Both the position numbers and the translations under genes were made by a program. From assembly GCF_048571125.1 (NCBI RefSeq), contig NZ_CP182343.1, forward strand, positions 2,046,001-2,110,000: a stretch of 64,000 nt of DNA, read 5' to 3'. The DNA is from Arcobacter siniprincipis. GTDB lineage: Bacteria > Campylobacterota > Campylobacteria > Campylobacterales > Arcobacteraceae. The notes under the pieces are model-generated. The model worked only from the letters and a program-made list of their open reading frames with translations. It was not told the origin of the DNA and did no database searches. Shown in pieces: positions 35,428 to 44,353 of the stretch (its first letter is position 1; every line of letters starts with the position of its first letter).

Positions 35428-36189
35428 CTAATCTTTTTTTAAATCCATAAACCACAACTTGCAGATATTTTTGTATATATTAATATAAGAATGAAGTTTT
35501 ATAATATCTTTTTTATTTGCTTTTTTTTGATAATTTATCAATAAAATTTTTTCCTCTTTTTTATTTAATCCAAATTCAAAACATAGCGTTGCCAAATCAA
35601 AATAACAATCATTTACTCCTGCATATTCCCAATCAATAAATCTGATATCTTTTTTGTTAAAAAGTATATTCATTGGGTTTAAATCATGATGAGTAGTTAC
35701 CAATGTTTTTTTATATTTTTGTAATACTTTTAGTTCTTTTTCACAAATACAAATGCTTTTTCGTGCTTCTTTACTTTTGAGAACTTTTTTATATAACATC
35801 AATGTTTTTTGAAAATCATACGGACTACCATCACTTTTTATAGTGTGAAGTTTTTTAATCATCTTTGCTAATCGCTTTATTTCTTGAGTATTAAGGCTAT
35901 TTTTATGCTTACCTTTTAAAAACTCACATATCATAAAGTTCTCAGAGGTATCTAAAAATAAAGGTTTTGCAGCAAGCTTTTTTTTATAAGCGATTTTTTG
36001 AATTTTAAACTCAAACTCTCTATTAATATTAACTGTTTCATCACTTATAAATTTTCGTATTAGATAGATATTCTTAGATGTTTTAAGTTTATAATTTATA
36101 TTACAATAGCCTTGATTTTTAAGTAGTTTAAGGCTAAAAAGAGTTTCGTCTTTAAAAATTTTGCATCGTTGTAACTTTTCTATAGTCAT
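35428..36189 (-). CDS. APH/ChoK-fold kinase, likely vitamin salvage
   Basis: A 253-residue phosphotransferase with the catalytic loop THHDLNPMNILF (D-x4-N), metal site IRFIDWEYAGVNDCYFDLA and LIRKFISDE near the ATP site. It is the choline/thiamine/aminoglycoside kinase fold, and the C-terminus is short. The start lies inside the 3' end of the PnuC-like gene (38-base overlap), so both act together. Taken with the transporter, a kinase that traps an imported vitamin (thiamine or nicotinamide riboside) is more likely than antibiotic resistance. The substrate is an inference. Confidence 0.75.
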   Translation of the reverse strand: MTIEKLQRCKIFKDETLFSLKLLKNQGYCNINYKLKTSKNIYLIRKFISDETVNINREFEFKIQKIAYKKKLAAKPLFLDTSENFMICEFLKGKHKNSLNTQEIKRLAKMIKKLHTIKSDGSPYDFQKTLMLYKKVLKSKEARKSICICEKELKVLQKYKKTLVTTHHDLNPMNILFNKKDIRFIDWEYAGVNDCYFDLATLCFEFGLNKKEEKILLINYQKKANKKDIIKLHSYINIYKNICKLWFMDLKKD

Positions 36190-36766
36190 ATTCTTCTTTC
36201 CAATTTTTGTAAGCTATAAAAGCTAAAATAGTGTAAATAATAAATAATAAAGCTGTCAAGTTCAAACTTTTTTGAATATATATATAAATAGATACAGCAT
36301 CAATAACAATCCAATAAATCCAGTTTTCCAACGCTTTTTTGGCAAGTAAAAAAGTAGCAAAAATAGCAAAAACAGTAGTAAAAGAATCCATATAAGCAAA
36401 ACTTGCAGTAGTATAATTTGTCATAATATATCCAAGGACTAATGAAACCGCACAAAGAAGTATAATAATCTTGATATTCTGAGTTACCCCATAAGTTACA
36501 ACTTCCAACTCTTGTTCTTCTTTACCTCCATATTTCCAGGAATACCAACCATATACAGCCATGATAAGATAATAAGCATTTAAAAAAGAGTCCATAAGTA
36601 ATGAAACATCAAAAAATAAAATAGTATAAATCAATGTAGAAAGAAATGCAGCAGGCCAACACCAAAGACTTTGTCTAATTGCAAGAAAGATATAAGCAAT
36701 AGCTAAGAACATCGCTATAGCTTCATAAGTTGTAAGTACATTAAAGGATTCAATATTATTTTGCAA
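36152..36766 (-). CDS. PnuC-type vitamin transporter
   Basis: A 204-residue, seven-to-eight-helix PnuC-family facilitator (FLAIAYIFLAIRQSLWCWPAAFLSTLIYTILFF, LMAVYGWYSWKYGG, NWIYWIVIDAVSIYIYI). PnuC imports nicotinamide riboside; the PnuT branch imports thiamine. The coupled kinase downstream favours import plus phosphorylation trapping. No TPP-riboswitch motif is visible upstream. The first possible start is TTG at 36766, but the AAAGGA site lies about 20 bases upstream of it, so the exact start is uncertain. Confidence 0.8.
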   Translation of the reverse strand: MQNNIESFNVLTTYEAIAMFLAIAYIFLAIRQSLWCWPAAFLSTLIYTILFFDVSLLMDSFLNAYYLIMAVYGWYSWKYGGKEEQELEVVTYGVTQNIKIIILLCAVSLVLGYIMTNYTTASFAYMDSFTTVFAIFATFLLAKKALENWIYWIVIDAVSIYIYIQKSLNLTALLFIIYTILAFIAYKNWKEEYDYRKVTTMQNF

Positions 36767-36964
36767 AAAATCTAAGATAGTGTATCCTTTAAAAAATAAA
36801 GTAGTATTTATTCGCGAATTATAGCTTTATCTCTTTTAACTTTTATAAATTTTGTCTATTACTATGAGGTTCTAAATTTTAGAAAAAGTATAAAAAAGCA
36901 CTTAATAAATAATATTAATATTATTTGTTATAATTATATTATATTTTTATAGGTGAAATACAAC

Positions 36965-37786
36965 ATGAAACTAATAATATTAATACTATCAATTTTTCTT
37001 ATTACAAACTTTTGTGTTGCCCAAGAAAATTCAATCAAAATTGGTATTGCTCCTCACTCATCTACTAGAGTAATTTTACAGTCTCATCAAGATTTGAGAC
37101 TTTTTCTACAGAATTATTTTAAAAGGCCTGTTCAAATTCTAACAGCAAAAAATTTTAGTGAATTTACTAAGCGTTCTAATATGGGAATATATTATGATTT
37201 GATTTTAACCTCACCAAATCTTGCAGTTCTTGCTCAAAGATTAGGAGAATATACACCTATAATGACTTACACTAAGGGCTTATCAACTATTCTTTTAGCT
37301 ACTAATAAAGATATTTTAGAAAGTAAAAATCTACCACTTCATGTCATAGGATTAGACCCTGTTTCTTTTCCAACATTAGATGCGCAAGAATGGTTAGATA
37401 ATAAAGGCTTTATTGATGGAGATAAAGTAAAATATACATATACAAGTGCAACAGATAGTTCAATATCTATACTTCTAAATAATAATGCAGACATGATAAT
37501 TTTATCTTTACCAAATTATATAAAACTTATGACAAAAAAAACTAAAGACTTAGTACATGTAATATATCAAAGTAAACCAAAGCCAAGTAGAATATATCTA
37601 GTAAAAAGTGCAGATGGTATTACTTTAGAAGAGTGGGAAAAAGCATTAGATGCTTTTTCAAAATCACCTGAAGGTAAAAGGCATTTAGAGATCACTAAAC
37701 TTGAAGGTTTTAAAAAAATTCAAGCAAATGATTTAAACAACTTGAATTCAATAGTGGATAAAACTATGGAAAGGTTATACAAATAA
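36965..37786 (+). CDS. PhnD-like periplasmic binding protein
   Basis: A 273-residue secreted solute-binding protein of the phosphate/phosphonate (PhnD, PF12974-like) type, with signal peptide MKLIILILSIFLITNFCVA. IKIGIAPHSSTRVI, LILTSPNLAVLAQRLG and YTSATDSSISILLNN show the family pattern. GTG at 36953 is in frame, but AGGTG sits just before ATG 36965, which gives the cleaner signal peptide. No ABC permease or ATPase genes follow. Instead the histidine kinase starts one base after the stop, so this protein probably serves as its ligand-sensing partner. Confidence 0.82.
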   Translation: MKLIILILSIFLITNFCVAQENSIKIGIAPHSSTRVILQSHQDLRLFLQNYFKRPVQILTAKNFSEFTKRSNMGIYYDLILTSPNLAVLAQRLGEYTPIMTYTKGLSTILLATNKDILESKNLPLHVIGLDPVSFPTLDAQEWLDNKGFIDGDKVKYTYTSATDSSISILLNNNADMIILSLPNYIKLMTKKTKDLVHVIYQSKPKPSRIYLVKSADGITLEEWEKALDAFSKSPEGKRHLEITKLEGFKKIQANDLNNLNSIVDKTMERLYK

Positions 37787-39283
37787 ATGAAAATATCATT
37801 ATCTTGGAAATGGGTAATTGCAAGTTTAATAATTGAAGGGTTAATGCTAACTTTAATGGTAATTAAAAATGTAAATCAGTTAGAAACAAACCTATCTACC
37901 CAAACGAATATAAGATTGGATGAACAAAAAATATTGTTAAAAAGTGCCTTAGTAGCACCTTTTGTTCAAATGGATTATGCCACAATTAATGCGATTTTAA
38001 ATGAAACAAAAAATATCCCAACTGTAGATTATTTGGTAGTTGTAGATAATCAAAATAATTGTATTGCCAATGTTGGGTGGAAGGATTGTTCAAACTTACC
38101 AACAAAAGAGTTAGATCCTTTTAGTAAAAAATCATTGGAAGATGAAAGATTTGATACAAGTATTCCTATAAGTTTATTTTCCCAATCATTAGGTAAAGTC
38201 TATTTAGGTCTTTCTACAAAATTTTATATTCAAGCAAAAAAAGAGATGATTACTCGTAGCATTATTATTGCATTGATAGAATTAATATTATCAGCAATTT
38301 TACTTATAGCAATAAGTAAATGGATTACAAAAAATTTAGTTAAATTGACCCATAGTGCAAATGCAATTGCACATGGAGATTATTCACAAAGAATAAATTT
38401 GGGAGATAGTAAAGAGACATTTGAACTACAAGAATCTTTTAATCTTATGGCTAAAAATATTGAAAAAAACATAATCGACTTAAAATATTTAAATAAAAAA
38501 GAAAAAAAATTATTTGAAAATCTCAAATCCCAAGTAGAAAAAAATCATGAACAAGATATTCTTCTAAAACATCAATCAAGAATGGCAATTATTGGGGAGA
38601 TGCTTAATAATATTGCTCATCAATGGAGACAACCTTTAAGTGCTATTACTATTCAAATGAGCAGTTTAAAACTAAGAAAAGAATTAGAACTTTTAGAAGA
38701 AAATGAAATAGAAAATACAGCAGATAGTGTAATGAAATATGCAAATTATTTAAGTAGTACAATTGATGATTTTAGAGATTATATAAGAGATAATAATGAT
38801 AAAAAAGAGTATTTCAACATAGAAATTTCTTTAAATAAAGCCATTGATATAGTATCTGCTTCTTTAAAAAACCATTTTATCACACTAAATATTATACACT
38901 GTGAAGATGAATTATTCGTAGATGGTGTAATAAATGAATTAACACAAGTTTTTATAAATATTCTTAATAACTCAAAAGATATATTAAATGAAAATGATAT
39001 AAAAGATAAAGTAATTGAAATAGAGTTTTTTAAAAAAGACAATGAAATAACTATTACAATACAAGATAATGCAGGTGGAGTTAGAGAGGATATTATCGAT
39101 AAAATATTTGACCCATACTTTACTACAAAATATAAAAGTCAAGGTACTGGAATTGGGTTATATATGAGTACAAAAATTATTCATGAACATTTTTCAGGTG
39201 AGATACTTGTAAAAAATGAAAACATAACATATAATAATAAAACTTATAAAGGTGCAAAATTTTATGTAATTTTACCAATATAA
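37787..39283 (+). CDS. Sensor histidine kinase paired with the binding protein
   Basis: 498 residues. A membrane helix (residues 8-27), a periplasmic domain of about 130 residues, and a second helix (158-177) are followed by a HAMP linker (THSANAIAHGDYSQRI). Then come a coiled coil, HisKA with NIAHQWRQPL (H278), and HATPase_c with DNAGGVREDIIDKIFDPYFTTK and GTGIGLYMS. The ATG directly follows the TAA of the PhnD-like gene (TAAATG), so the two are one translational unit. No response regulator gene is adjacent, so the cognate regulator is elsewhere. The periplasmic domain probably binds the PhnD-like protein with its ligand. Confidence 0.9.
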   Translation: MKISLSWKWVIASLIIEGLMLTLMVIKNVNQLETNLSTQTNIRLDEQKILLKSALVAPFVQMDYATINAILNETKNIPTVDYLVVVDNQNNCIANVGWKDCSNLPTKELDPFSKKSLEDERFDTSIPISLFSQSLGKVYLGLSTKFYIQAKKEMITRSIIIALIELILSAILLIAISKWITKNLVKLTHSANAIAHGDYSQRINLGDSKETFELQESFNLMAKNIEKNIIDLKYLNKKEKKLFENLKSQVEKNHEQDILLKHQSRMAIIGEMLNNIAHQWRQPLSAITIQMSSLKLRKELELLEENEIENTADSVMKYANYLSSTIDDFRDYIRDNNDKKEYFNIEISLNKAIDIVSASLKNHFITLNIIHCEDELFVDGVINELTQVFINILNNSKDILNENDIKDKVIEIEFFKKDNEITITIQDNAGGVREDIIDKIFDPYFTTKYKSQGTGIGLYMSTKIIHEHFSGEILVKNENITYNNKTYKGAKFYVILPI

Positions 39284-39297
39284 TTTTTTATTAATAT

Positions 39298-39582
39298 TTA
39301 ATTTTTATATTTTTTTTGTTCTTCATTATATATTCGTGATACATGAATCAAACTAAGTAGCTTTATTAATGGCTTTATTAAAAACTGTGCACTACCCACT
39401 ATAAACAACCAAGTACCACTTTGCATAAGAGAATCATTTAAAAAGAAAATACTTCCAATTAAAAACCAAATGGCAATAAGTAAATCATTTATAACACCTA
39501 ATGCTTCATAACGACGCTGAATTACAAAATGCCGACTTCCTATATCTAAATCCAATTCATTGTTTTTTTCATAAAAAACCAC
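39298..39582 (-). CDS. YrhK-like membrane protein
   Basis: A 94-residue YrhK-domain protein: DIGSRHFVIQRRYEALGVINDLLIAIWFLIGSIFF, then TWLFIVGSAQFLIKPLIKLLSLIHV. Two membrane helices. Function unknown. A GGAGGAAC site is close to the ATG. Confidence 0.75.
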   Translation of the reverse strand: MVFYEKNNELDLDIGSRHFVIQRRYEALGVINDLLIAIWFLIGSIFFLNDSLMQSGTWLFIVGSAQFLIKPLIKLLSLIHVSRIYNEEQKKYKN

Positions 39583-39654
39583 TAAGTTCCTCCAGATAAT
39601 ACTTTTTCTACATACATTATATGAAAAAACTCTAATAAGAAGATAAGATAAGAT

Positions 39655-40218
39655 TTAAAATAATGTTTTCTCTTCCTCCAAAGAAAGATAACGCCATTTG
39701 CCAATCTCTACGTCAAGTTTAAAGTTTCCTATGCTGATTCGATTTAAGCTTAAGACTTTCAAAGGTGTTCCAAATTTTGGATCTTTTAGTGCGCCAAAAA
39801 GCCTACGAATATGCCGATTCTTGCCCTCTTCAAGTTCCACTAAGAGTTTTGTTTTAGCACCACCAATACCTACTTTTACAACTTTTGCCTTTAATAGACC
39901 ATGAATACTTTCCACTCCCTTACTGGCTTGAAAAATATGCTCATCAGTAACATAGCCCCTAACCCAAATCTCATATATCTTAGTACAATTGCCAGGTTTA
40001 GTTAAAGCATCACCTATCTTGCCATTAGTTGTAAATAACAAAAGCCCTTTAGACTCTAAATCAAGACGCCCTATTGGCATCCAGCCATCGTGAAAAGCCC
40101 AATCAGGCAATAAGTCATAAACTGTCTTTCTCCCAAGGTCATCAGTTCGAGTGACCAAATATCCCTTTGGCTTATTAAGTACTAAGAGTATCTTAGAATC
40201 ATTTGCTGTAATATTCAT
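39655..40218 (-). CDS. Pseudouridine synthase (RsuA/RluE group)
   Basis: A 187-residue RNA-modifying enzyme without the N-terminal S4 domain. The catalytic loop is IGRLDLESKGLLLFTTNG (Asp in GRLD); LLVLNKPKGYLVTRTD and EGKNRHIRRLFGALKDP are the other signatures. The short, S4-less form is that of RluE/RluF-type 23S rRNA synthases, but the target uridine cannot be assigned. Confidence 0.9.
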   Translation of the reverse strand: MNITANDSKILLVLNKPKGYLVTRTDDLGRKTVYDLLPDWAFHDGWMPIGRLDLESKGLLLFTTNGKIGDALTKPGNCTKIYEIWVRGYVTDEHIFQASKGVESIHGLLKAKVVKVGIGGAKTKLLVELEEGKNRHIRRLFGALKDPKFGTPLKVLSLNRISIGNFKLDVEIGKWRYLSLEEEKTLF

Positions 40219-40358
40219 CAGGTATATCCTTTAGGTATTTTGATAAGCCCTAAATTAAGATTTTGCAAATAAACTTTAATTGTGAGATTCTCTATTTTAA
40301 AATATTTGTTGACATTATAGCCATTAAATTAGCAATGACAGGAAAATAAAATCTTCTT

Positions 40359-40928
40359 TTATAATTGATTAGTATTTTGCCCTTGAAATTTTGAAAGTAA
40401 ATAATTTAATTGTTCCAGATAAGCTACTTTATTATAATTAGTTGAGTCAGAATTCATAAAACCATGTAAATAGTCTACTTTTGAAGTTTTTACATTTTCT
40501 TTTTTGCATAAGTCAGATTGCAATTGTAAGACATCAAAATGCTTTTCCATTTTAGGAAAAATTAACTCCACTTCAAATAAAGGATTTACCTCTTTAAACT
40601 TTCTAATTTGAGAACCATAATAACAGACTCCATAGTTAATATTTTTAACTAATGGATTTTCAGATAATTTCCAAATCACAGAAGCCCCAACACTAAAGCC
40701 AATCAAGATAGTATCTAAAGAGATAGATGTAATTACTTCCAGTAATTTAAACAAATACTTATCAAATCCTACCTTATCCATAAAATAAGAATAGGCTTCT
40801 GCTTCATTTTTAAAGTCCATATTTATCCCATCATATGGATCTACAATAAAAGTAGTATTTAGCTCTTCACCTAATTTCTCTAAAGCAGGTGTTTTGCCAA
40901 ATACATCTGAAATTAAAATTATATTCAT
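40359..40928 (-). CDS. Dienelactone hydrolase-like alpha/beta hydrolase
   Basis: A 189-residue alpha/beta hydrolase of the dienelactone hydrolase type. The nucleophile elbow is IGFSVGASVIW (GFSVG, serine where classic DLH has cysteine), the middle is YGVCYYGSQIRKF and the catalytic histidine is YLHGFMN. The strand order I read fits. Substrate unknown. Confidence 0.72.
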   Translation of the reverse strand: MNIILISDVFGKTPALEKLGEELNTTFIVDPYDGINMDFKNEAEAYSYFMDKVGFDKYLFKLLEVITSISLDTILIGFSVGASVIWKLSENPLVKNINYGVCYYGSQIRKFKEVNPLFEVELIFPKMEKHFDVLQLQSDLCKKENVKTSKVDYLHGFMNSDSTNYNKVAYLEQLNYLLSKFQGQNTNQL

Positions 40929-41056
40929 GAAGCTCTACTTTATTTAATAAATTATCATATTTTACACAAAGAATCTATAAGTTATATTTTATTTCTTTAT
41001 TTTTTTAAATTTATTGGTAAAGAAAGAGTAATTGATGTATCTTTATTTTAATTATC

Positions 41057-41095
41057 AAAGAAAGTTATTATAAATAATTTCTTTTATGATATAAT
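41057..41095 (+). promoter_or_regulatory. Promoter and operator-like palindrome of the MarR-UvrA2 operon
   Basis: A 28-base imperfect inverted repeat (41057-41084), left arm AAAGAAAGTTATT and right arm AATAATTTCTTT (one bulged G), covers the -35 region of a perfect TATAAT at 41090-41095. The position is that of a MarR-type autorepression site. Transcription would start about 41102, with AAGGATGAGTT before the MarR ATG. Confidence 0.6.
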
Positions 41096-41126
41096 TTCTT
41101 TTTAGAAACTATATTAAGGATGAGTT

Positions 41127-41558
41127 ATGAAGAAACTAAAAACTGCTTTAATAAACTTACAATGTGAAATGGTTGCCCAAAGAAATATTGTCAACCCTGA
41201 TTACATCTCTTGGTTACAATACGATATTTTGTATCAATTAAATAAGCAAAAAGAGATATTACCTTCAGAGTTAAGTATTTTACTAGGAACATCCCGTACA
41301 AAATTATCAAAAGCCTTAAAAGAATTAAAAACTTTAGAATATATTCAACAATATCCTAATAAATTAGATGGTAGAGAGTTATATACATCAATTAGTAAAA
41401 AAGGTGGAGATTTTTTAAACAATGTCTTAGAAAAGCATAATTCTTTATACCAAACAGCAAATGAAGTTTTATCACAAGAGGAACAAAACAAATTTGAAGA
41501 ACTTGCAAATAAAGTCTCAAATGCTTTAAAAGAAAAAAGAGTTAATAACTATGAATAA
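41127..41558 (+). CDS. MarR family transcriptional regulator
   Basis: A 143-residue winged helix regulator. The core is WLQYDILYQLNKQKEILPSELSILLGTSRTKLSKALKELKTLEYIQQYPNKLDGRELYTSISKKG, the wing being the DGREL hairpin. It overlaps the UvrA2 gene by eight bases. It likely represses its own operon through the palindrome upstream and is released by a drug or metabolite. The ligand is unknown. Confidence 0.9.
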   Translation: MKKLKTALINLQCEMVAQRNIVNPDYISWLQYDILYQLNKQKEILPSELSILLGTSRTKLSKALKELKTLEYIQQYPNKLDGRELYTSISKKGGDFLNNVLEKHNSLYQTANEVLSQEEQNKFEELANKVSNALKEKRVNNYE

Positions 41559-43797
41559 AAATATAGTTATTAAAAATGCAACAACTAATAATCTTAAAAA
41601 TATATCTATAGATATTCCAAAAAACAAAATAATTGCAGTTACAGGAGTATCTGGTTCTGGAAAGTCTTCTTTTGTATTTGATACAATCGCAAGCCAATCC
41701 CAACGCTTGTTAAATGAATCTTATTCAAGTTATATTCAAGATTTATTACCAAAATATAAAAAACCTACTTTTGATTCTATTTCTAATCTTCCAGTATCTT
41801 TAGTAATAAATCAAAAAAGAATTGAAGGTAATTCTAGATCTACAGTTGGAACTATCACTGATATTTATACAAACCTTAGATTACTTTTTTCTAGAATTGC
41901 AATACCATTTATTGGATATTCGATGAATTATTCTTTTAATAATACTGAAGGTATGTGTTCTATTTGCAAAGGTTTAGGAGAGATAAAACAGATAAATATT
42001 GAAAGACTGATTGATTTTGATAAATCGTTAAATCAAGGAGCAATTCTATTTCCAACTTTTCAAAATAATGGCTGGAGATTATCAAGATATACTGAATCTG
42101 GTTTTTTCAACAATGATAAAAAAATATCCCAATATTCAAAAGAAGAACTTGATTTACTTTTATATTCAAAAGAGATAAAACCTGTAAATCCAACTACAAA
42201 ATGGCATAAAACTGCCACATACCTTGGTGTAGTGCCTAGAATAGAAAATGTATTTATTAACTCTGAAACAACTCAATACAAAAAAGAATTAAATAATATA
42301 TTAGATGTAAAGGTATGTTCTCAATGTAAAGGAACAAGATTAAACAACAAAGCTTTAAGTGCAAAGATTATGAATAAGTCTATTGCAGATTGTTCTAGTA
42401 TGTCTATTAATGAACTATTTGATTTTATAAATAAAATAGATGATGAAAAAGTAAGTATTATTATAAATGATTTAAAAAAGAAATTAAAAAGTCTACAAAT
42501 TGTAGGACTTGATTACTTATCTTTAAATAGAAATACAAATACTTTATCAGGTGGGGAATCACAACGTATTAAAATGACAAAATATCTTAATAGTTCATTA
42601 TCAGATGTATTATATATTTTTGATGAACCAACTATAGGTTTACATCCACATGATATAAAAGGAATTGCCAATATATTTAAAAAAATTAAAAATAATGGAA
42701 ATTCTATTTTATTTGTTGATCATGACAAAGATATAATATCAATTTGTGATAAAGTAATAAATTTTGGAGAAAAAGCTGGAATAAATGGTGGGAATATTAC
42801 TTTTTACGGTACATATGAAGAGTTATTAAACTCAAATACAATAACAGCCAAAGCTTTTTTAAAAAAGCACAGTATCAATGAAAAAGAAAAAGATTTTTCA
42901 TCTTTTTATACACTTGATAATGTCTCAAAAAATAATATCAAAAATCTTTCAGTAAAGATACCTAAAAATGCACTAACTTTAGTAACAGGAGTTGCTGGTT
43001 CTGGTAAAAGTACATTAATCAGATATCTTTTTAAAAATAAATACCCAAAAGCTGCAATTTTAGATCAAAGTTTACCCCATACAAGTGTTCGTTCAAATAT
43101 AACAACATACTTAAATATATACAATGAAATAAAAAAACTATTTGCAAAAGCAAACTCTGTAAATGCAAATATATTTTCTGCTACAGGAAAAGGTGCTTGT
43201 TTGGTTTGTAAAGGCAAGGGTTTTATAAAACTTGATTTAGCTTATTTGGGAAATTCTACGCAAGTATGTGAGAAGTGTAAAGGGAAAAGATTTAATGATA
43301 CAGCTCTTTCGTATTATTACAAAAATAAAAATATAAGTGAGATTTTTGACTTATCCGTTCAAGAAGCATTAAAGCTATTTTTTGATAATTCACTTATTAA
43401 AAATAAATTAGAATCTATGGTTAATGCAAACTTAGATTATATTAAATTAGGGCAAACCCTTGATACTTTTTCTGGTGGAGAATTACAAAGATTAAAAATA
43501 GCCAAAATGTTAAGTGAAAACATAGATGAAATAATAATCTTAGATGAACCAAGTACAGGTTTACATGAAGCAGATATAGAAAACTTGATAAAACTATTTA
43601 ATGTTTTAATAAAACAAGGGCATACTTTAATTGTATTAGAGCATAATTTATCAATAATAAGCCAAGCCGATTGGATTATTGACCTTGGCTTAAAAGGTGG
43701 AAGTCTTGGAGGTAAACTATTATATCAAGGCTATTTAAAAAACTTTTTAAATAAAGAAAACTCATTTACTGTTAAGTATTTAAAAGATTTTTTATAA
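41551..43797 (+). CDS. UvrA paralog lacking the UvrB-binding domain (UvrA2 class)
   Basis: 748 residues: two ABC ATPase halves of UvrA type with Walker A motifs GVSGSGKSSFV and GVAGSGKSTLI. The signatures are LSGGESQRIKM and FSGGELQRLKI. The zinc modules are CSICKGLGE, CSQCKGTR and CLVCKGKG...CEKCKGKR. Compared with uvrA at 3.4 kb, about 190 residues are missing, mainly the UvrB-binding insertion and first zinc module after Walker A. It therefore cannot load UvrB in the usual way. Class II/III UvrAs of this kind (for example Streptomyces DrrC) protect against DNA-intercalating drugs. The coupled MarR gene supports a drug-tolerance role. Confidence 0.85.
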   Translation: MNKNIVIKNATTNNLKNISIDIPKNKIIAVTGVSGSGKSSFVFDTIASQSQRLLNESYSSYIQDLLPKYKKPTFDSISNLPVSLVINQKRIEGNSRSTVGTITDIYTNLRLLFSRIAIPFIGYSMNYSFNNTEGMCSICKGLGEIKQINIERLIDFDKSLNQGAILFPTFQNNGWRLSRYTESGFFNNDKKISQYSKEELDLLLYSKEIKPVNPTTKWHKTATYLGVVPRIENVFINSETTQYKKELNNILDVKVCSQCKGTRLNNKALSAKIMNKSIADCSSMSINELFDFINKIDDEKVSIIINDLKKKLKSLQIVGLDYLSLNRNTNTLSGGESQRIKMTKYLNSSLSDVLYIFDEPTIGLHPHDIKGIANIFKKIKNNGNSILFVDHDKDIISICDKVINFGEKAGINGGNITFYGTYEELLNSNTITAKAFLKKHSINEKEKDFSSFYTLDNVSKNNIKNLSVKIPKNALTLVTGVAGSGKSTLIRYLFKNKYPKAAILDQSLPHTSVRSNITTYLNIYNEIKKLFAKANSVNANIFSATGKGACLVCKGKGFIKLDLAYLGNSTQVCEKCKGKRFNDTALSYYYKNKNISEIFDLSVQEALKLFFDNSLIKNKLESMVNANLDYIKLGQTLDTFSGGELQRLKIAKMLSENIDEIIILDEPSTGLHEADIENLIKLFNVLIKQGHTLIVLEHNLSIISQADWIIDLGLKGGSLGGKLLYQGYLKNFLNKENSFTVKYLKDFL

Positions 43798-43849
43798 TAT
43801 TTAACTAATATTTTTTTATTTAAAAAATAAGAATAAACCTCTACTTTAC

Positions 43850-44343
43850 TTATTTTATTATATATTTTGACTTTATTGTTACAATACTTCGAGATACAAA
43901 TATTCCACATAAAATTCCATATAATAAACTAATAATAGCAATAAATTCTATTTCACTAGCAATAGGTAATTTTCTTGCAATAACAACTGCAACAAAATAT
44001 TTAATAAAAAAAATAACTAATATAAGAATCATTGGTATCCAACTACCAGGAATATTAAAGCTATCGTCAGATTTATTATATTTGACATTTTTTGGAAAAG
44101 AGAGTTTTAATCCTATAACTAAAGATATAACTCCACCAATAAAATATAATATTAATGCATACTTTATTGTTCCAAAAGCAGAATAAATGCCAGATATTGA
44201 TAATAAAATCATAACAATAGGCAAAATTAAAATTCTATTAATTTTTTTCTTCTATCTTTTGTTTGAGAATAACCTAAAACAACTAATCCTATAAATAATA
44301 TAAAAACCCAGTTTGGTGTATGTTTAATTATTTCAACTATCAC
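43850..44343 (-). pseudogene. DUF6622-like membrane protein with a frameshift in an A7 run
   Basis: Starting at GTG 44343 (AAAGGAAAAAT upstream), the frame reads MIVEIIKHTPNWVFILFIGL, then VVLGYSQTKDRRKK, and stops soon after a run of seven A (44242-44248). One base earlier in phase, the protein continues INRILILPIVMILLSISGIYSAFG and three more membrane segments to the stop at 43850. Joined, it is a normal-length protein of about 164 residues of the DUF6622 type. The downstream piece alone is open as a 124-codon ORF from TTG at 44224. The context A AAA AAA TTA fits a -1 slippery heptamer, so loss, phase variation or programmed slippage are all possible. Confidence 0.72.
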
Positions 44344-44353
44344 ATTTTTCCTT

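Noticed and set aside
36767..36952. TPP or other riboswitch in front of the PnuC-type gene
   Set aside because: No CTGAGA/ACC..TGATCTGG-type motifs or aptamer-like stems are visible on the minus strand; the leader is short and AT-rich.
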